A DNA stretch of 64,000 nt. It comes from JBHENC01 sp046262295. Its GTDB lineage: Bacteria > Acidobacteriota > Blastocatellia > Pyrinomonadales > Pyrinomonadaceae. The notes beneath the pieces are model-generated. The model was not told where the DNA came from, ran no database searches, and was given only the letters and a program-made list of their open reading frames with translations. Made by a program: the position numbers and the translations under genes. The first letter of the stretch is position 1, and the number at the start of each line of letters is the position of its first letter. Shown here piece by piece: positions 1 through 7,243 of the stretch. Location: assembly GCA_046262295.1 (NCBI GenBank), contig JBHENC010000001.1, positions 248,001-312,000 of the forward strand. Direction: 5' to 3'.

Positions 1-1424
1 AGCGTTTCCGTAATCACGCGGCGCTCGAAATCTTCCAGCATCCCTTCGAGATGCGCGGGCTGCTGTTCACCGTCGCGCTGTGCGGCGCGTAGCGGCAACG
101 GCAGAATTTTCGGGCTGAGATGGTCGGCGGTAATCAACGCGCCTTCGTCCGCGTAGAGCACAAGGCGTTCGATCTCTGCGGCGAGTTCGCGCACGTTGCC
201 CGGCCATGAATAATCTTGCAGCGCAGAGATGGCATCGCGCGTAATGCCTGCGACGGCATGATCGTTGCGCCGTGCGTAATGCGTCAGGAAATGCGAAATG
301 AGTGCGGTGACATCGTCGGGTCGCTCTCGAAGCGGCGGAACGTGAACGCTGAGCGATGCAACGCGGTAGTACAAATCTTCGCGGAAAAGATTCTGCCGCA
401 CGTCGCGCTCTAAATCCTTGTGCGTCGCAGCGACGACGCGCACGTTGACTTTGCGCGGCGCACGCTCACCCAATGTATGGACTTCGCCTTCCTGCAAAAA
501 GCGCAGCAGCTTCGGCTGCAAAGCAATGGGCAAATCGCCTATCTCGTCAAGGAACAGCGTGCCTCCTTCGGCGGCGCGGACTAAGCCTTCGTGGTCTGTC
601 TGCGCCCCTGTGAACGCGCCCTTGCGATGGCCGAATAGTAAACTTTCGATCAACTCGGCGGGCGCGGCGGTGCAGTTGAAGGCGATGAAGGGCGCGCTCG
701 CGCGGCGGCTCAAACGATGCACGGCACGCGCCACCAATTCTTTGCCCGTGCCGGATTCGCCAGTGATTAGAACAGTCGAATCGGAATCCTTGATGCGTTC
801 GATTGAGCGCGCCACCTGCTCCATCGCACGGCTCGTGTAAACCATGCCGGGAAGCGTCTGGCCCGCAATGCTGAAGGTGTCCGCCTTGATAGCAGGCTGT
901 TGGACAGAGGCGCGCAAAAGCGAGTGCGAGTGCGCAAGCCGCGCGACATCGGAAAGCACGCGCAACTCTTTGGCCTGTTGTGCGTTGAGCGGACGCACGC
1001 AGCGGCCATAGATTGCCGCGCCTTCGCGCGTGTGCGTCGCGGCGGCCAGCACGAAACAGATCGCGGCATCGCCCGCTTTGATTTCGCGCGGCTCGTTCGT
1101 GTGTGCCAGCGCGTCTACGACCGCCGCCTCCGCGTCTGTAATTTCATCTTCGGTGAGTCCCTCGACCCATTTCAAACGCGGACGCTCATTCATCGTCTGC
1201 GCCCATGTCGCAAGGCCGTAAGTTTGCGCCGTCGCGTCAATCATCAAAGTCAGCTTCAGCACCACTTCATACAGCACGTCGGAACTGCTTTCGGCCGCCA
1301 TACACAGGGCGCGCACCATCGAAGCGAGCGGTATTTGAAACGGCGAGACCGTTGCGCCCTCGTTGTTTGCGCCGCCGACTGTGTCCTGCGCGTCCGCCTT
1401 TAACAGGTGCGTTGAGTTGGACAT
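1..1424 (-). CDS. sigma54-dependent transcriptional activator (NtrC/Fis type), partial
   Basis: AAA+ enhancer-binding protein that would remodel RNA polymerase-sigma54. About 474 residues are present. The C-terminus, where a Fis-type helix-turn-helix is expected, lies beyond the left edge. Residues 1-190 form an N-terminal sensory region I cannot assign. The AAA+ core follows, with Walker A GESGTGKE near residue 222, the sigma54-contact loop GAFTGA near 269 and Walker B GGTLFLDEIGD. No receiver domain is visible, so it is probably not a classical two-component regulator. The frame is open from ATG 1424 to base 1. Its target is unknown; no divergent operon is adjacent. Confidence 0.93.
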   Translation of the reverse strand, partial: MSNSTHLLKADAQDTVGGANNEGATVSPFQIPLASMVRALCMAAESSSDVLYEVVLKLTLMIDATAQTYGLATWAQTMNERPRLKWVEGLTEDEITDAEAAVVDALAHTNEPREIKAGDAAICFVLAAATHTREGAAIYGRCVRPLNAQQAKELRVLSDVARLAHSHSLLRASVQQPAIKADTFSIAGQTLPGMVYTSRAMEQVARSIERIKDSDSTVLITGESGTGKELVARAVHRLSRRASAPFIAFNCTAAPAELIESLLFGHRKGAFTGAQTDHEGLVRAAEGGTLFLDEIGDLPIALQPKLLRFLQEGEVHTLGERAPRKVNVRVVAATHKDLERDVRQNLFREDLYYRVASLSVHVPPLRERPDDVTALISHFLTHYARRNDHAVAGITRDAISALQDYSWPGNVRELAAEIERLVLYADEGALITADHLSPKILPLPLRAAQRDGEQQPAHLEGMLEDFERRVITET

Positions 1425-1641
1425 AAAAAAGTTCTCTGAACGGCGCGCAGGAAACGCCCACGCTGGAACGCCCGGTTAAGCGTTGCGGCGGCTTAGACGC
1501 CGACAGATTGTCGAAGAGAGTTTGCGGAACAAATCACGCCATATGGAAAAAGGAGAGGACGTGCCAAGCGCTATATTATCCGCCACCCCCGTATTATGTC
1601 AACAACATTTTACTCGCGGTGATGTTAAAAATGGATTTTGC

Positions 1642-1863
1642 TTAGAAAAAGCGGCGTAGCAGGTATAGCAGCAGGCTTAGCAAAAGTGAGATGAGGAGCA
1701 TTGAGGCGACGGGAACGAACACGCGCACGCGCTCCCCGCCGAAGCGAAAATCTCCGGGCAGACGTCCGAACCAAGAGAGCGCGCCTGCATAGATCAACAG
1801 CCCGACGAGCGCGACGCAAACACCCGCGATGATGACGAGCAGCCCCGCCGGATTGGATTTCAT
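1642..1863 (-). CDS. DUF2905 small membrane protein
   Basis: A 73-residue protein with two hydrophobic segments flanking a polar loop that contains GRLPGDFRFGGE and ending in LLRRFF, the layout of the DUF2905 family. Function is unknown. A longer in-frame start exists at 1905. The ATG at 1863 is preferred because it follows a GAAGAGGGAA ribosome-binding site and gives the normal family length. It stands alone, between the sigma54 activator and a plus-strand serine hydrolase. Confidence 0.85.
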   Translation of the reverse strand: MKSNPAGLLVIIAGVCVALVGLLIYAGALSWFGRLPGDFRFGGERVRVFVPVASMLLISLLLSLLLYLLRRFF

Positions 1864-1993
1864 AGCCGTTCCCTCTTCGTTTTCATACTCGTTAAATTTG
1901 AGCAAGCGCGTATAAGTCGGTTAAAGTATAACAACCTGCAAGCTCTTAATCGAAGCTGAAAAATAGTTAATCAGGCGAGGCGAAACAAAATCA

Positions 1994-3202
1994 ATGGCTC
2001 TCTTCAATGCTCAAAGGTTCATCATGCGGCGCGCGTTCGCCGTCTGCCTGTTGCTTGCGCTCGGCACAAGCGACATCCACGCGGTACAGACTTCGCCGCG
2101 CCGGAAACAGAGAGACGGCAAGACTTCTGCTTCAGTTTATTATCCCGCACCGGGCGATGGATGGCAGCGAAAGCGGCCGGAAGAAGCGGGGATGGACAGT
2201 GTGCTGCTTGAGCAGGCTGTCGCCTTCGCTAAAACTCAGGAGAGCAAAATTCCAAGAGATTTTTCGACGCAGATCGAGACCTTCGGCAGAGTGCTGGGGC
2301 CTTTGCCGAAAGAGCGCGGCGCAACGAGCGGCATCATTCTGCGTCACGGCTACATCGTCGCCGAATGGGGCGACACCTTTCGTATCGATCCGACATACAG
2401 CGTCGCAAAAAGCTTTCTCTCCACCATCTTGGGCTTAACCGTTGATCGCGGAATGATTCGCAGCATCAATGATCCCGTGCGCGATTACATACACGACGGC
2501 GGCTACGATTCCCCGCATAATGCGAAGATTACATGGCAGCACCACGCGCAGCAAACGAGCGAGTGGGAAGGCTCTATGTGGGGCAAATCTTCGGACTTCA
2601 TAGGGCGCGAAGAGTTCGGCAAGGGCGAACGTAAGCCGCGCGCGATTGGGGAACCCGGCACATACTGGGAATACAACGACGTGCGTATCAATCGCCTCTC
2701 GCTCTCCCTGTTGCGTTTATGGAAAAGGCCGCTGCCGGAAGTTTTGCAAACAGAGATTATGAATCCGATTGGCGCTTCGGATTCGTGGCGCTATCAAGGC
2801 TACTTCAATTCGGAGGTGTTGATTGACGGCAAAAAGATGGCGTCCGTGAGCGGCGGCACGCGCTGGGGCGGCGGCCTCTGGATCAACACGCGCGACGAAG
2901 CGCGCTTCGGCTATCTCATCTCGCGCAAAGGCCGTTGGCGCGACAAACAGATAATTTCGCAGAAGTGGATCGAGACAGCCACGACGCCCGGAAACTTGGG
3001 GCCTGATTACGGCTATCTGTGGTGGCTCAACACCAAGCGCAAGCAATGGCCGAGCGCGCCCGCGACGAGCTTCGCGGCTTTAGGCTACGGCTCTAATACG
3101 ATCTGGATTGACCCCGAACATGACATTGTCGTCGTCTGGCGCTGGCACGAGGGCAACGGCGACGAACTCTTCAAACGCATCTTGGCGTCAATCAAAATCT
3201 AA
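1994..3202 (+). CDS. secreted serine hydrolase, beta-lactamase class C fold
   Basis: Up to 402 residues. A signal peptide begins at the Met at codon 11 (MRRAFAVCLLLALG), so 2024 is an alternative start. The catalytic SxxK is SVAK in YSVAKSFLSTILG, and a Y-x-N-like element is seen as YND in WEYNDVRIN. The fold is that of penicillin-binding or esterase-type serine hydrolases; the substrate cannot be told. A decayed copy of the same gene, with an internal deletion, lies at 6111-6301, which shows this sequence was duplicated locally. Confidence 0.85.
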   Translation: MALFNAQRFIMRRAFAVCLLLALGTSDIHAVQTSPRRKQRDGKTSASVYYPAPGDGWQRKRPEEAGMDSVLLEQAVAFAKTQESKIPRDFSTQIETFGRVLGPLPKERGATSGIILRHGYIVAEWGDTFRIDPTYSVAKSFLSTILGLTVDRGMIRSINDPVRDYIHDGGYDSPHNAKITWQHHAQQTSEWEGSMWGKSSDFIGREEFGKGERKPRAIGEPGTYWEYNDVRINRLSLSLLRLWKRPLPEVLQTEIMNPIGASDSWRYQGYFNSEVLIDGKKMASVSGGTRWGGGLWINTRDEARFGYLISRKGRWRDKQIISQKWIETATTPGNLGPDYGYLWWLNTKRKQWPSAPATSFAALGYGSNTIWIDPEHDIVVVWRWHEGNGDELFKRILASIKI

Positions 3203-3293
3203 GCGGGCGCACACGATGAGACAAAAGCAATCTTCGGCAAAGAAAAAGACAGGCTGGTAAACTACAATTTAGCCTGCTATTGAGAGGCAAGTC

Positions 3294-3668
3294 TTAGGCG
3301 GGCGTTTTCCATGCCGCCCACGCGAGGCAAAGCCAGCCCGCGAGGAAGGCCAGACCGCCGAACGGAGTAATCGCGCCGAGCCAGCGCAGCCCCGTCAAAC
3401 TCAGCAAATACAGGCTGCCGCAAAAGAGCAGCGTGCCGCCGACGAAAAGCCATCCGCCTGTGACGACCAGCGCACCGGGCCAACGCGACTGCGCCCATGC
3501 CGCGACGATCAACGCAAAGGCGTGATACATCTGATAGCGCGCGCCTACCTCGAAGCTGTTCAGCATCTCGCCGCTCAACCGCGCCTTCAAGCCATGCGCC
3601 CCGAACGCGCCCGCCGCCACGCCGATGAAGGCCGACACAGTTCCGATAATAAAGAACAGTCTGTCCAT
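3294..3668 (-). CDS. DUF423 family inner-membrane protein
   Basis: A 124-residue protein with four predicted membrane helices. It carries the family N-terminus (GVAAGAFGAHGLKA) and the downstream motifs MYHAFALI and GGTLLFCGSLYLL, matching DUF423 (YgdD-like) over its full length. The start has an AAAGAG ribosome-binding site seven bases upstream. Role unknown. It lies 48 bases downstream of the OsmC-like selenoprotein gene on the same strand, so the two may be co-transcribed. Confidence 0.92.
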   Translation of the reverse strand: MDRLFFIIGTVSAFIGVAAGAFGAHGLKARLSGEMLNSFEVGARYQMYHAFALIVAAWAQSRWPGALVVTGGWLFVGGTLLFCGSLYLLSLTGLRWLGAITPFGGLAFLAGWLCLAWAAWKTPA

Positions 3669-3716
3669 CTCTTTAATTGCTTTCGCGCGCCTCGCTCATT
3701 CAATTCTTAACAATCT

Positions 3717-4190
3717 TCATGACGACTCTTCAAGCCGGTATTCGGTAGTTATCTCTATCGCCTTATGCAGCGACTTATAGACCGGACAATGAGCAGCGTG
3801 TATGCGGTGTACGCGCTCTATAACTTCCCGCGCTGCGGCGGGCGCAGTGAGATGATAAACGACGTGAATGCGGCGTATGACTAAGACGCCGTCTTCCGTC
3901 TCGATCTCTCCGCGCACATCCGCCGTCAGATGTTTATTGCTTGCGTTTATTTTGCGCGCCTCCAGCGCGCCCCCGAAGGTTCCGACGAGTCAACCACCGG
4001 CGGCGGCCACGACGTAATCGAGCGTCGTCGCGTGGGGTTCGGCGATTTCCGGCGACACGCCGTAGTGCTCGGCAACCGCCCCATGCACACCGAAGCGCAC
4101 AGGCTCGTTTTCGGCAGGCAGATACGCCAAACGCGACGGGCCGACCTCGCGCTCAATTCGCACACTGGAAACATACGCTATCTCCGGCAT
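3717..4190 (-). CDS. OsmC-family protein with in-frame TGA at the catalytic Cys (putative selenoprotein)
   Basis: An OsmC/Ohr-type thiol peroxidase-like protein of 157 residues if the TGA at 3990-3992 is read as selenocysteine 67. The residues before it (LDYVVAAAGG) match the motif that normally precedes the peroxidatic Cys in this family (for example MAAGGC in YhfA-type proteins). The frame continues without a stop through GTFGGALEARKINASNKH to the conserved second-Cys region AHCPVYKSL and a family-like C-terminus. Bases 3954-3970 form a six-pair GC hairpin with a GG-containing loop, placed like a bacterial SECIS. The start at 4190 has a GGAAGGGA ribosome-binding site. If not recoded, this would be a pseudogene. 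No sel genes are in this window. Confidence 0.82.
3954..3970 (-). promoter_or_regulatory. putative bacterial SECIS hairpin
   Basis: On the minus strand GCGCGC pairs perfectly with GCGCGC around a five-base loop TGGAG. The loop G pair begins 27 bases after the UGA triplet, within the usual 16-37 base range, and guanines early in the apical loop are the recognised SelB contact. The element lies inside the coding sequence and encodes part of GGALEAR, conserved protein sequence, so coding constraint contributes to the bases. Confidence 0.65.
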
Positions 4191-4299
4191 CTGTAATCCC
4201 TTCCCTTCCGGTAAATTCGTGCGACGAGTATAACGCTTTTAAGTATGCACTCAAGCAGAAAGCCGAGAGCGTATTTAGAAATCCAATCTTCCGGCTTTC

Positions 4300-4328
4300 A
4301 GCCCCGTGAGGGGCGAAATGTTTATAGC
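4300..4328 (+). repeat. dispersed palindromic repeat, copy 1
   Basis: AGCCCCGTGAGGGGCGAAAT followed by GTTTATAGC. The GCCCC/GGGGC arms form a short hairpin and are followed by a conserved tail AAATGTTTATAG. The same unit recurs at 4426-4453 (inverted) and 6321-6348, and partly at 4355-4391. It lies in the 323-base gap upstream of the OsmC-like gene. Confidence 0.65.
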
Positions 4329-4354
4329 CATCAATGTTTTTAGTTCTCTTCAAA

Positions 4355-4391
4355 AGCCCCGGCGGAGCGACATATCATACATTTCGCTCCG
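4355..4391 (+). repeat. dispersed palindromic repeat, copy 2 (variant)
   Basis: Begins AGCCCCGGCGGAGCGACAT like copy 1, but the tail diverges and is followed by an inverted arm. CGGAGCGA at 4363-4370 pairs with TCGCTCCG at 4384-4391, making an eight-base-pair stem. It may be two head-to-head partial units. Confidence 0.5.
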
Positions 4392-4425
4392 ATGAAGCTT
4401 AAAAGAAGCTAATGAACTTGCATGA

Positions 4426-4453
4426 GCTATAAACATCCTACTCTTACGGAGCT
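4426..4453 (-). repeat. dispersed palindromic repeat, copy 3 (inverted)
   Basis: Read on the minus strand this is AGCTCCGTAAGAGTAGGATG followed by TTTATAGC, the same architecture as copies 1 and 4: GC-rich arms, then a TGTTTATAG-like tail. Copies 1 and 3 thus face each other across the gap 4191-4513. I see nothing else in that gap apart from the presumed OsmC promoter region. Confidence 0.55.
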
Positions 4454-4513
4454 AACTTCTAAACACGCTCTGAAGGCCTCTTCAAACACGCTTGCTTGAT
4501 GCGTTCAATCCTA

Positions 4514-4948
4514 TCAAACAGGCTTATCGAACACGATTCGATCCGCCAAGAGAAAATTGCATAGCGAGCACGCGGCGACGCTCAAAAGATTGCCGCCATT
4601 AACCGGCATTCCAAGCCATCCGACAAACATACTCATCAAAAGCAGATTCCCCGTGATGGAGACGAGGCCATTTGTGATGTTGAAATTCGCCAGCCGACGC
4701 AAAGTCTCCGTCACGGTTGCGCAAGGTCTGTCCCGCCACGTCCATCTCTGATGCCACACGAAGTTATGTAGCACCGCCAACTCGACGGCGATAGCGGTTG
4801 CCAGCAGGTAATGTAAGTGCTGCACATTGCGCGCCAACGCATAGAGCGCGCCCGACTGCACCGCGAAGCCCAGCACACCGATTAAATTAAACTTGAGCCA
4901 GCGCGTCATTGCAGACAAATTCGGAAACGGCAAACAGTTGAATTGCAC
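4514..4948 (-). CDS. GtrA-like membrane protein
   Basis: About 130-144 residues with four predicted membrane helices. The fold and motifs (FNLIGVLGFAVQSGALYAL, LHNFVWHQRWTWRDR, LLSVAACSLCNFLLADRIVF) are those of the GtrA/DPMS-type family, thought to help move lipid-linked sugars across the membrane. Two starts are possible: GTG at 4948, ten bases after the preceding stop, or ATG at 4909; neither has a strong ribosome-binding site. It follows the CDP-alcohol phosphotransferase gene on the same strand, so an operon acting on lipid-linked glycans or phospholipids is likely. Confidence 0.85.
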   Translation of the reverse strand: MQFNCLPFPNLSAMTRWLKFNLIGVLGFAVQSGALYALARNVQHLHYLLATAIAVELAVLHNFVWHQRWTWRDRPCATVTETLRRLANFNITNGLVSITGNLLLMSMFVGWLGMPVNGGNLLSVAACSLCNFLLADRIVFDKPV

Positions 4949-4958
4949 ATCAACGCTT

Positions 4959-5651
4959 TCAGGGAATGCGCTCTGCCTGATAAAGCGTGTGCGTGTTTTT
5001 GATGGACGAGACGATCAGCATCGAAGCCATGCCAAAGATGGCGACGACGCCTCCGACATCGTAGAGCAGATAGCGGCGGCCAAGTATGTACGTGTAGGTG
5101 TGGCGTAGCAGGAAGAGATTGCCGAGGCAGAGAACGAGACGTATTTCAGTCGGCCCCATTTTCCAGTGAGAGAGGCGAAAGACGCCGAGCGCGTAAGCCG
5201 CCAGATACGAGTTGATCGCCATCATGAAAAAGACGATGAGCAATCCTGCCGCGACTCTTTCCGTCATGTAGCCGGAGAGCGCCAGCCCGTAGATCAGGAA
5301 CAGCGCGCCGAAGGTGTCTATGATGTGATCCACGTAGAAACCGTAGCGCGGGCGTTGCCGGTTTCTGTAACGCGCCACCGTGCCGTCGAGACTATCGCCG
5401 AACCAGTTGAGAAACAGAAAGAGATTGACCAGATGCAGCATCAATGGATTGCGTTTGCTCGCCGCGTAGCACACGCCTGCCATAAACATCGCCGCGAAAC
5501 CGAGCACAGAAAGATGATCGGAATTTACCCACGCGGGCATACGGTGCGCAAGCCACAGCAATGCGGCTTTTTCCATAGGAGCAAGGATGCTTGTCTGCCG
5601 CCGCTCGGCGTCGCGCGAAGTGCTGCTTTCCATTTTTAACCATCCATTCAA
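4959..5651 (-). CDS. CDP-alcohol phosphatidyltransferase family protein
   Basis: A 230-residue integral membrane enzyme that transfers a phospho-alcohol group from a CDP-linked donor. The hallmark D-x2-DG-x2-AR-x9-G-x3-D-x3-D signature is present as GDSLDGTVARY continuing to YGFYVDHIID, with all four aspartates. Five to six hydrophobic helices follow. The acceptor cannot be deduced. The ATG at 5651 is used; an internal ATG at 5633 preceded by GGATGG is a plausible alternative. It is followed within ten bases by the GtrA-like gene. Confidence 0.9.
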   Translation of the reverse strand: MNGWLKMESSTSRDAERRQTSILAPMEKAALLWLAHRMPAWVNSDHLSVLGFAAMFMAGVCYAASKRNPLMLHLVNLFLFLNWFGDSLDGTVARYRNRQRPRYGFYVDHIIDTFGALFLIYGLALSGYMTERVAAGLLIVFFMMAINSYLAAYALGVFRLSHWKMGPTEIRLVLCLGNLFLLRHTYTYILGRRYLLYDVGGVVAIFGMASMLIVSSIKNTHTLYQAERIP

Positions 5652-6095
5652 AAGAGATCGGATTATTCATATCAGAACATCGCGCCTCAACTGCAAGCGC
5701 AATGCCACGCTCGCTCAAGCCGAAATCTTCGGATGCTTATCAGCGAATTGCAAACGGATGCGACAGCTACGGGAGGGACGGGACAAATTTGCTGCTCGCG
5801 TATTTATCAGGCGGAATTTCCGTGTGGGTAGCGGGCAAGTCCGCTGCCCCTGCGAAAACTCGTTGCTGACTCCGACCGCATCCGCAGGCAAATAGCGATA
5901 GATCATTTTCGTTGATCGCGTTGCGCGCGGTGCAGGATTAATAAGACATTAGTGCTCGAAATGTTAATCCGTAGAGTTAATCCCCCACCCGGGCAGGTGT
6001 TAATATTAGGAGTTCGATTAAGGCAAGGCCATTTGCCTACCGTTTTGGCCGCAAGATCATGCAGATAATTACAGTAGAACATCCATCAAGGATGC
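5652..6095. other. intergenic region without a supportable gene
   Basis: This 444-base stretch lies between the divergent CDP-alcohol transferase gene and the serine-hydrolase remnant. Short open frames here have no recognisable protein character and no ribosome-binding sites. No tRNA, riboswitch or terminator was recognised. It presumably holds the promoter of the 5651 gene. Confidence 0.5.
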
Positions 6096-6110
6096 TTGCG
6101 CAAAGCCATG

Positions 6111-6301
6111 CAGGTCGAGACGTTCGGCAGAGTGCCAGGGCTTTGCCGAAAGAGCGCGCCCGCGACGAGTTTCGCAGCTTTAGGCTACGGCTCGAACACC
6201 ATCTGGATTGACCCGGAACATGATCTCGTCGTCGTCTGGCGCTGGCACGAAGGCAACGGCGACGAATTCTTCAAACGCATATTGGCTTCCGTCAAATCTT
6301 G
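6111..6301 (+). pseudogene. decayed duplicate of the serine hydrolase at 1994-3202
   Basis: Two pieces of the upstream gene are fused here. The first, VETFGRVPGL and following bases, corresponds to about 2273-2318. The second, from APATSFAALGYGSNT to the C-terminus, corresponds to about 3052-3199. The junction carries the seven-base word GAGCGCG at 6152-6158, also present at both parental breakpoints (2312-2318 and 3052-3058). This fits deletion of 740 bases between short direct repeats. The catalytic SxxK region is lost and the fusion changes frame relative to the parent, so it is not functional. Confidence 0.85.
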
Positions 6302-6320
6302 ACAAGGCGTTTGAAAAGTC

Positions 6321-6348
6321 AGCTCCGTTAGGAGAGAAATGTTTATAG
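6321..6348 (+). repeat. dispersed palindromic repeat, copy 4
   Basis: AGCTCCGTTAGGAGAGAAAT followed by GTTTATAG, matching the copies at 4300 and 4426. It sits 14 bases before the GTTAGGC word that marks the left boundary of the first gene cassette. Confidence 0.6.
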
Positions 6349-6396
6349 AACTGAAACAGGTGTTAGGCTGCTATTCATTGCATTGGAGGGAAATTT

Positions 6397-7107
6397 ATGA
6401 GCGATTATCAGGATGATAGAAGTATAGAAATTAAAGACGAAAATGCATTGAAGCAAATTCGTAAAGAAACAGTTGAGTTAAGTAAGGCATTTAGATTTCT
6501 AAGTGAAATTAAGCCACAGCCCATACATTTTTCAGACCGTGTTCACTTCAGAAAATTCTGGCCGCCTGTCTTTATAGTTGCTTTATTGTCCCTAGTTTTT
6601 ATAGCAATCCTTTTTGCCACATCAGAAACACCTTTTTCTCGGCAAAAGGTTTTAAGTAGTATTGTATTTATTGGGATGTCTGTGGCCTTTATAGCTCCCG
6701 CAATTAGTATTGTTGCTGTTGTGGTACTTAAAACAATTGTTGGGGAACAAATTGAAGGCCCCAATTACGCGATACGGCTAGCTGGCGATATCAAAAAGGC
6801 GAAAGAGCTTCGTTCGATTTTGCCGAACGCGGAAAACCTCAAGGTGCTAGCAGCGCACGTTAAGCGTGAAACGGACAAGACTGCCGATATGATCAATTTC
6901 CTTTCGCAAGTTTTACTTATTGGAGGTGTTTTTCTAGGCGGCATATTACTGTCGTTAGGAGAAAAAGATGCAAATACTCAAGCTGCTATTACCGCGAGCA
7001 TAGGCGCGTTTTTAACCTTTACGGCAAGATTATTGGCAATACAAAGACTATCACAATTAAGAGAGTGGTTTTCAGTTATCGAACAGGCGCAGAATGTCAC
7101 CGTATAA
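6397..7107 (+). CDS. cassette-borne membrane protein of unknown function
   Basis: A 236-residue protein that I do not recognise. It has a charged N-terminus (about 50 residues), a first pair of hydrophobic helices near 52-75 and 86-117, a polar middle containing KKAKELRSILPNAENLK, and two further helices near 165-215. This suggests four membrane segments with soluble parts between the pairs. A strong GGAGGG ribosome-binding site precedes the ATG. Base composition is clearly more AT-rich than flanking genes, consistent with transfer. It is the only gene of cassette 1; many cassette genes are unassigned, and a defence role is possible but unproven. Confidence 0.8.
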   Translation: MSDYQDDRSIEIKDENALKQIRKETVELSKAFRFLSEIKPQPIHFSDRVHFRKFWPPVFIVALLSLVFIAILFATSETPFSRQKVLSSIVFIGMSVAFIAPAISIVAVVVLKTIVGEQIEGPNYAIRLAGDIKKAKELRSILPNAENLKVLAAHVKRETDKTADMINFLSQVLLIGGVFLGGILLSLGEKDANTQAAITASIGAFLTFTARLLAIQRLSQLREWFSVIEQAQNVTV

Positions 7108-7130
7108 CTTAAAGTTTAATCAGGTCCGCA

Positions 7131-7234
7131 GCCTAACGCCCGGCATGCACCCGACCGCTAATAGCGCGACTCTCATCCGCGAGACTTGGCGCTAATCAGG
7201 TTGAGTGCGCGGCGGGTGATGCCGGGCGTTAGAT
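7131..7234 (+). mobile_element. attC site 1
   Basis: R'' box GCCTAAC (fits RYYYAAC) at 7131-7137 and R' box GTTAGAT (fits GTTRRRY) at 7228-7234. The arms pair strongly: AACGCCCGGCATGCACCCG against CGGGTGATGCCGGGCGTT, leaving one unpaired G like the extrahelical bases of attC. The centre, AATAGCGCGACTCTCATCCG then CGAGACTTG, is shared with the sites at 8132 and 53271. Confidence 0.88.
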
Positions 7235-7243
7235 TTCTGTTGA

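Noticed and set aside
3990..3992. Reading the TGA in the OsmC gene as a simple nonsense mutation or sequencing error
   Set aside because: Not excluded, but the stop falls exactly on the catalytic Cys codon, the rest of the frame is undamaged and a SECIS-like hairpin follows, so recoding is the better explanation.
5591..5869. 92-codon plus-strand frame upstream of the remnant
   Set aside because: Overlaps the 5' end of the CDP-alcohol transferase gene on the other strand, lacks a ribosome-binding site and has no recognisable sequence.
6001..6110. Second GEMM-like riboswitch suggested by GCGCAAAGCC near 6101
   Set aside because: The required GGCAAACC and GNRA hairpin are not at the right distance upstream.
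6096..6302. 68-codon frame as a real small protein
   Set aside because: It is explained fully by two joined pieces of the serine hydrolase with the catalytic part deleted.
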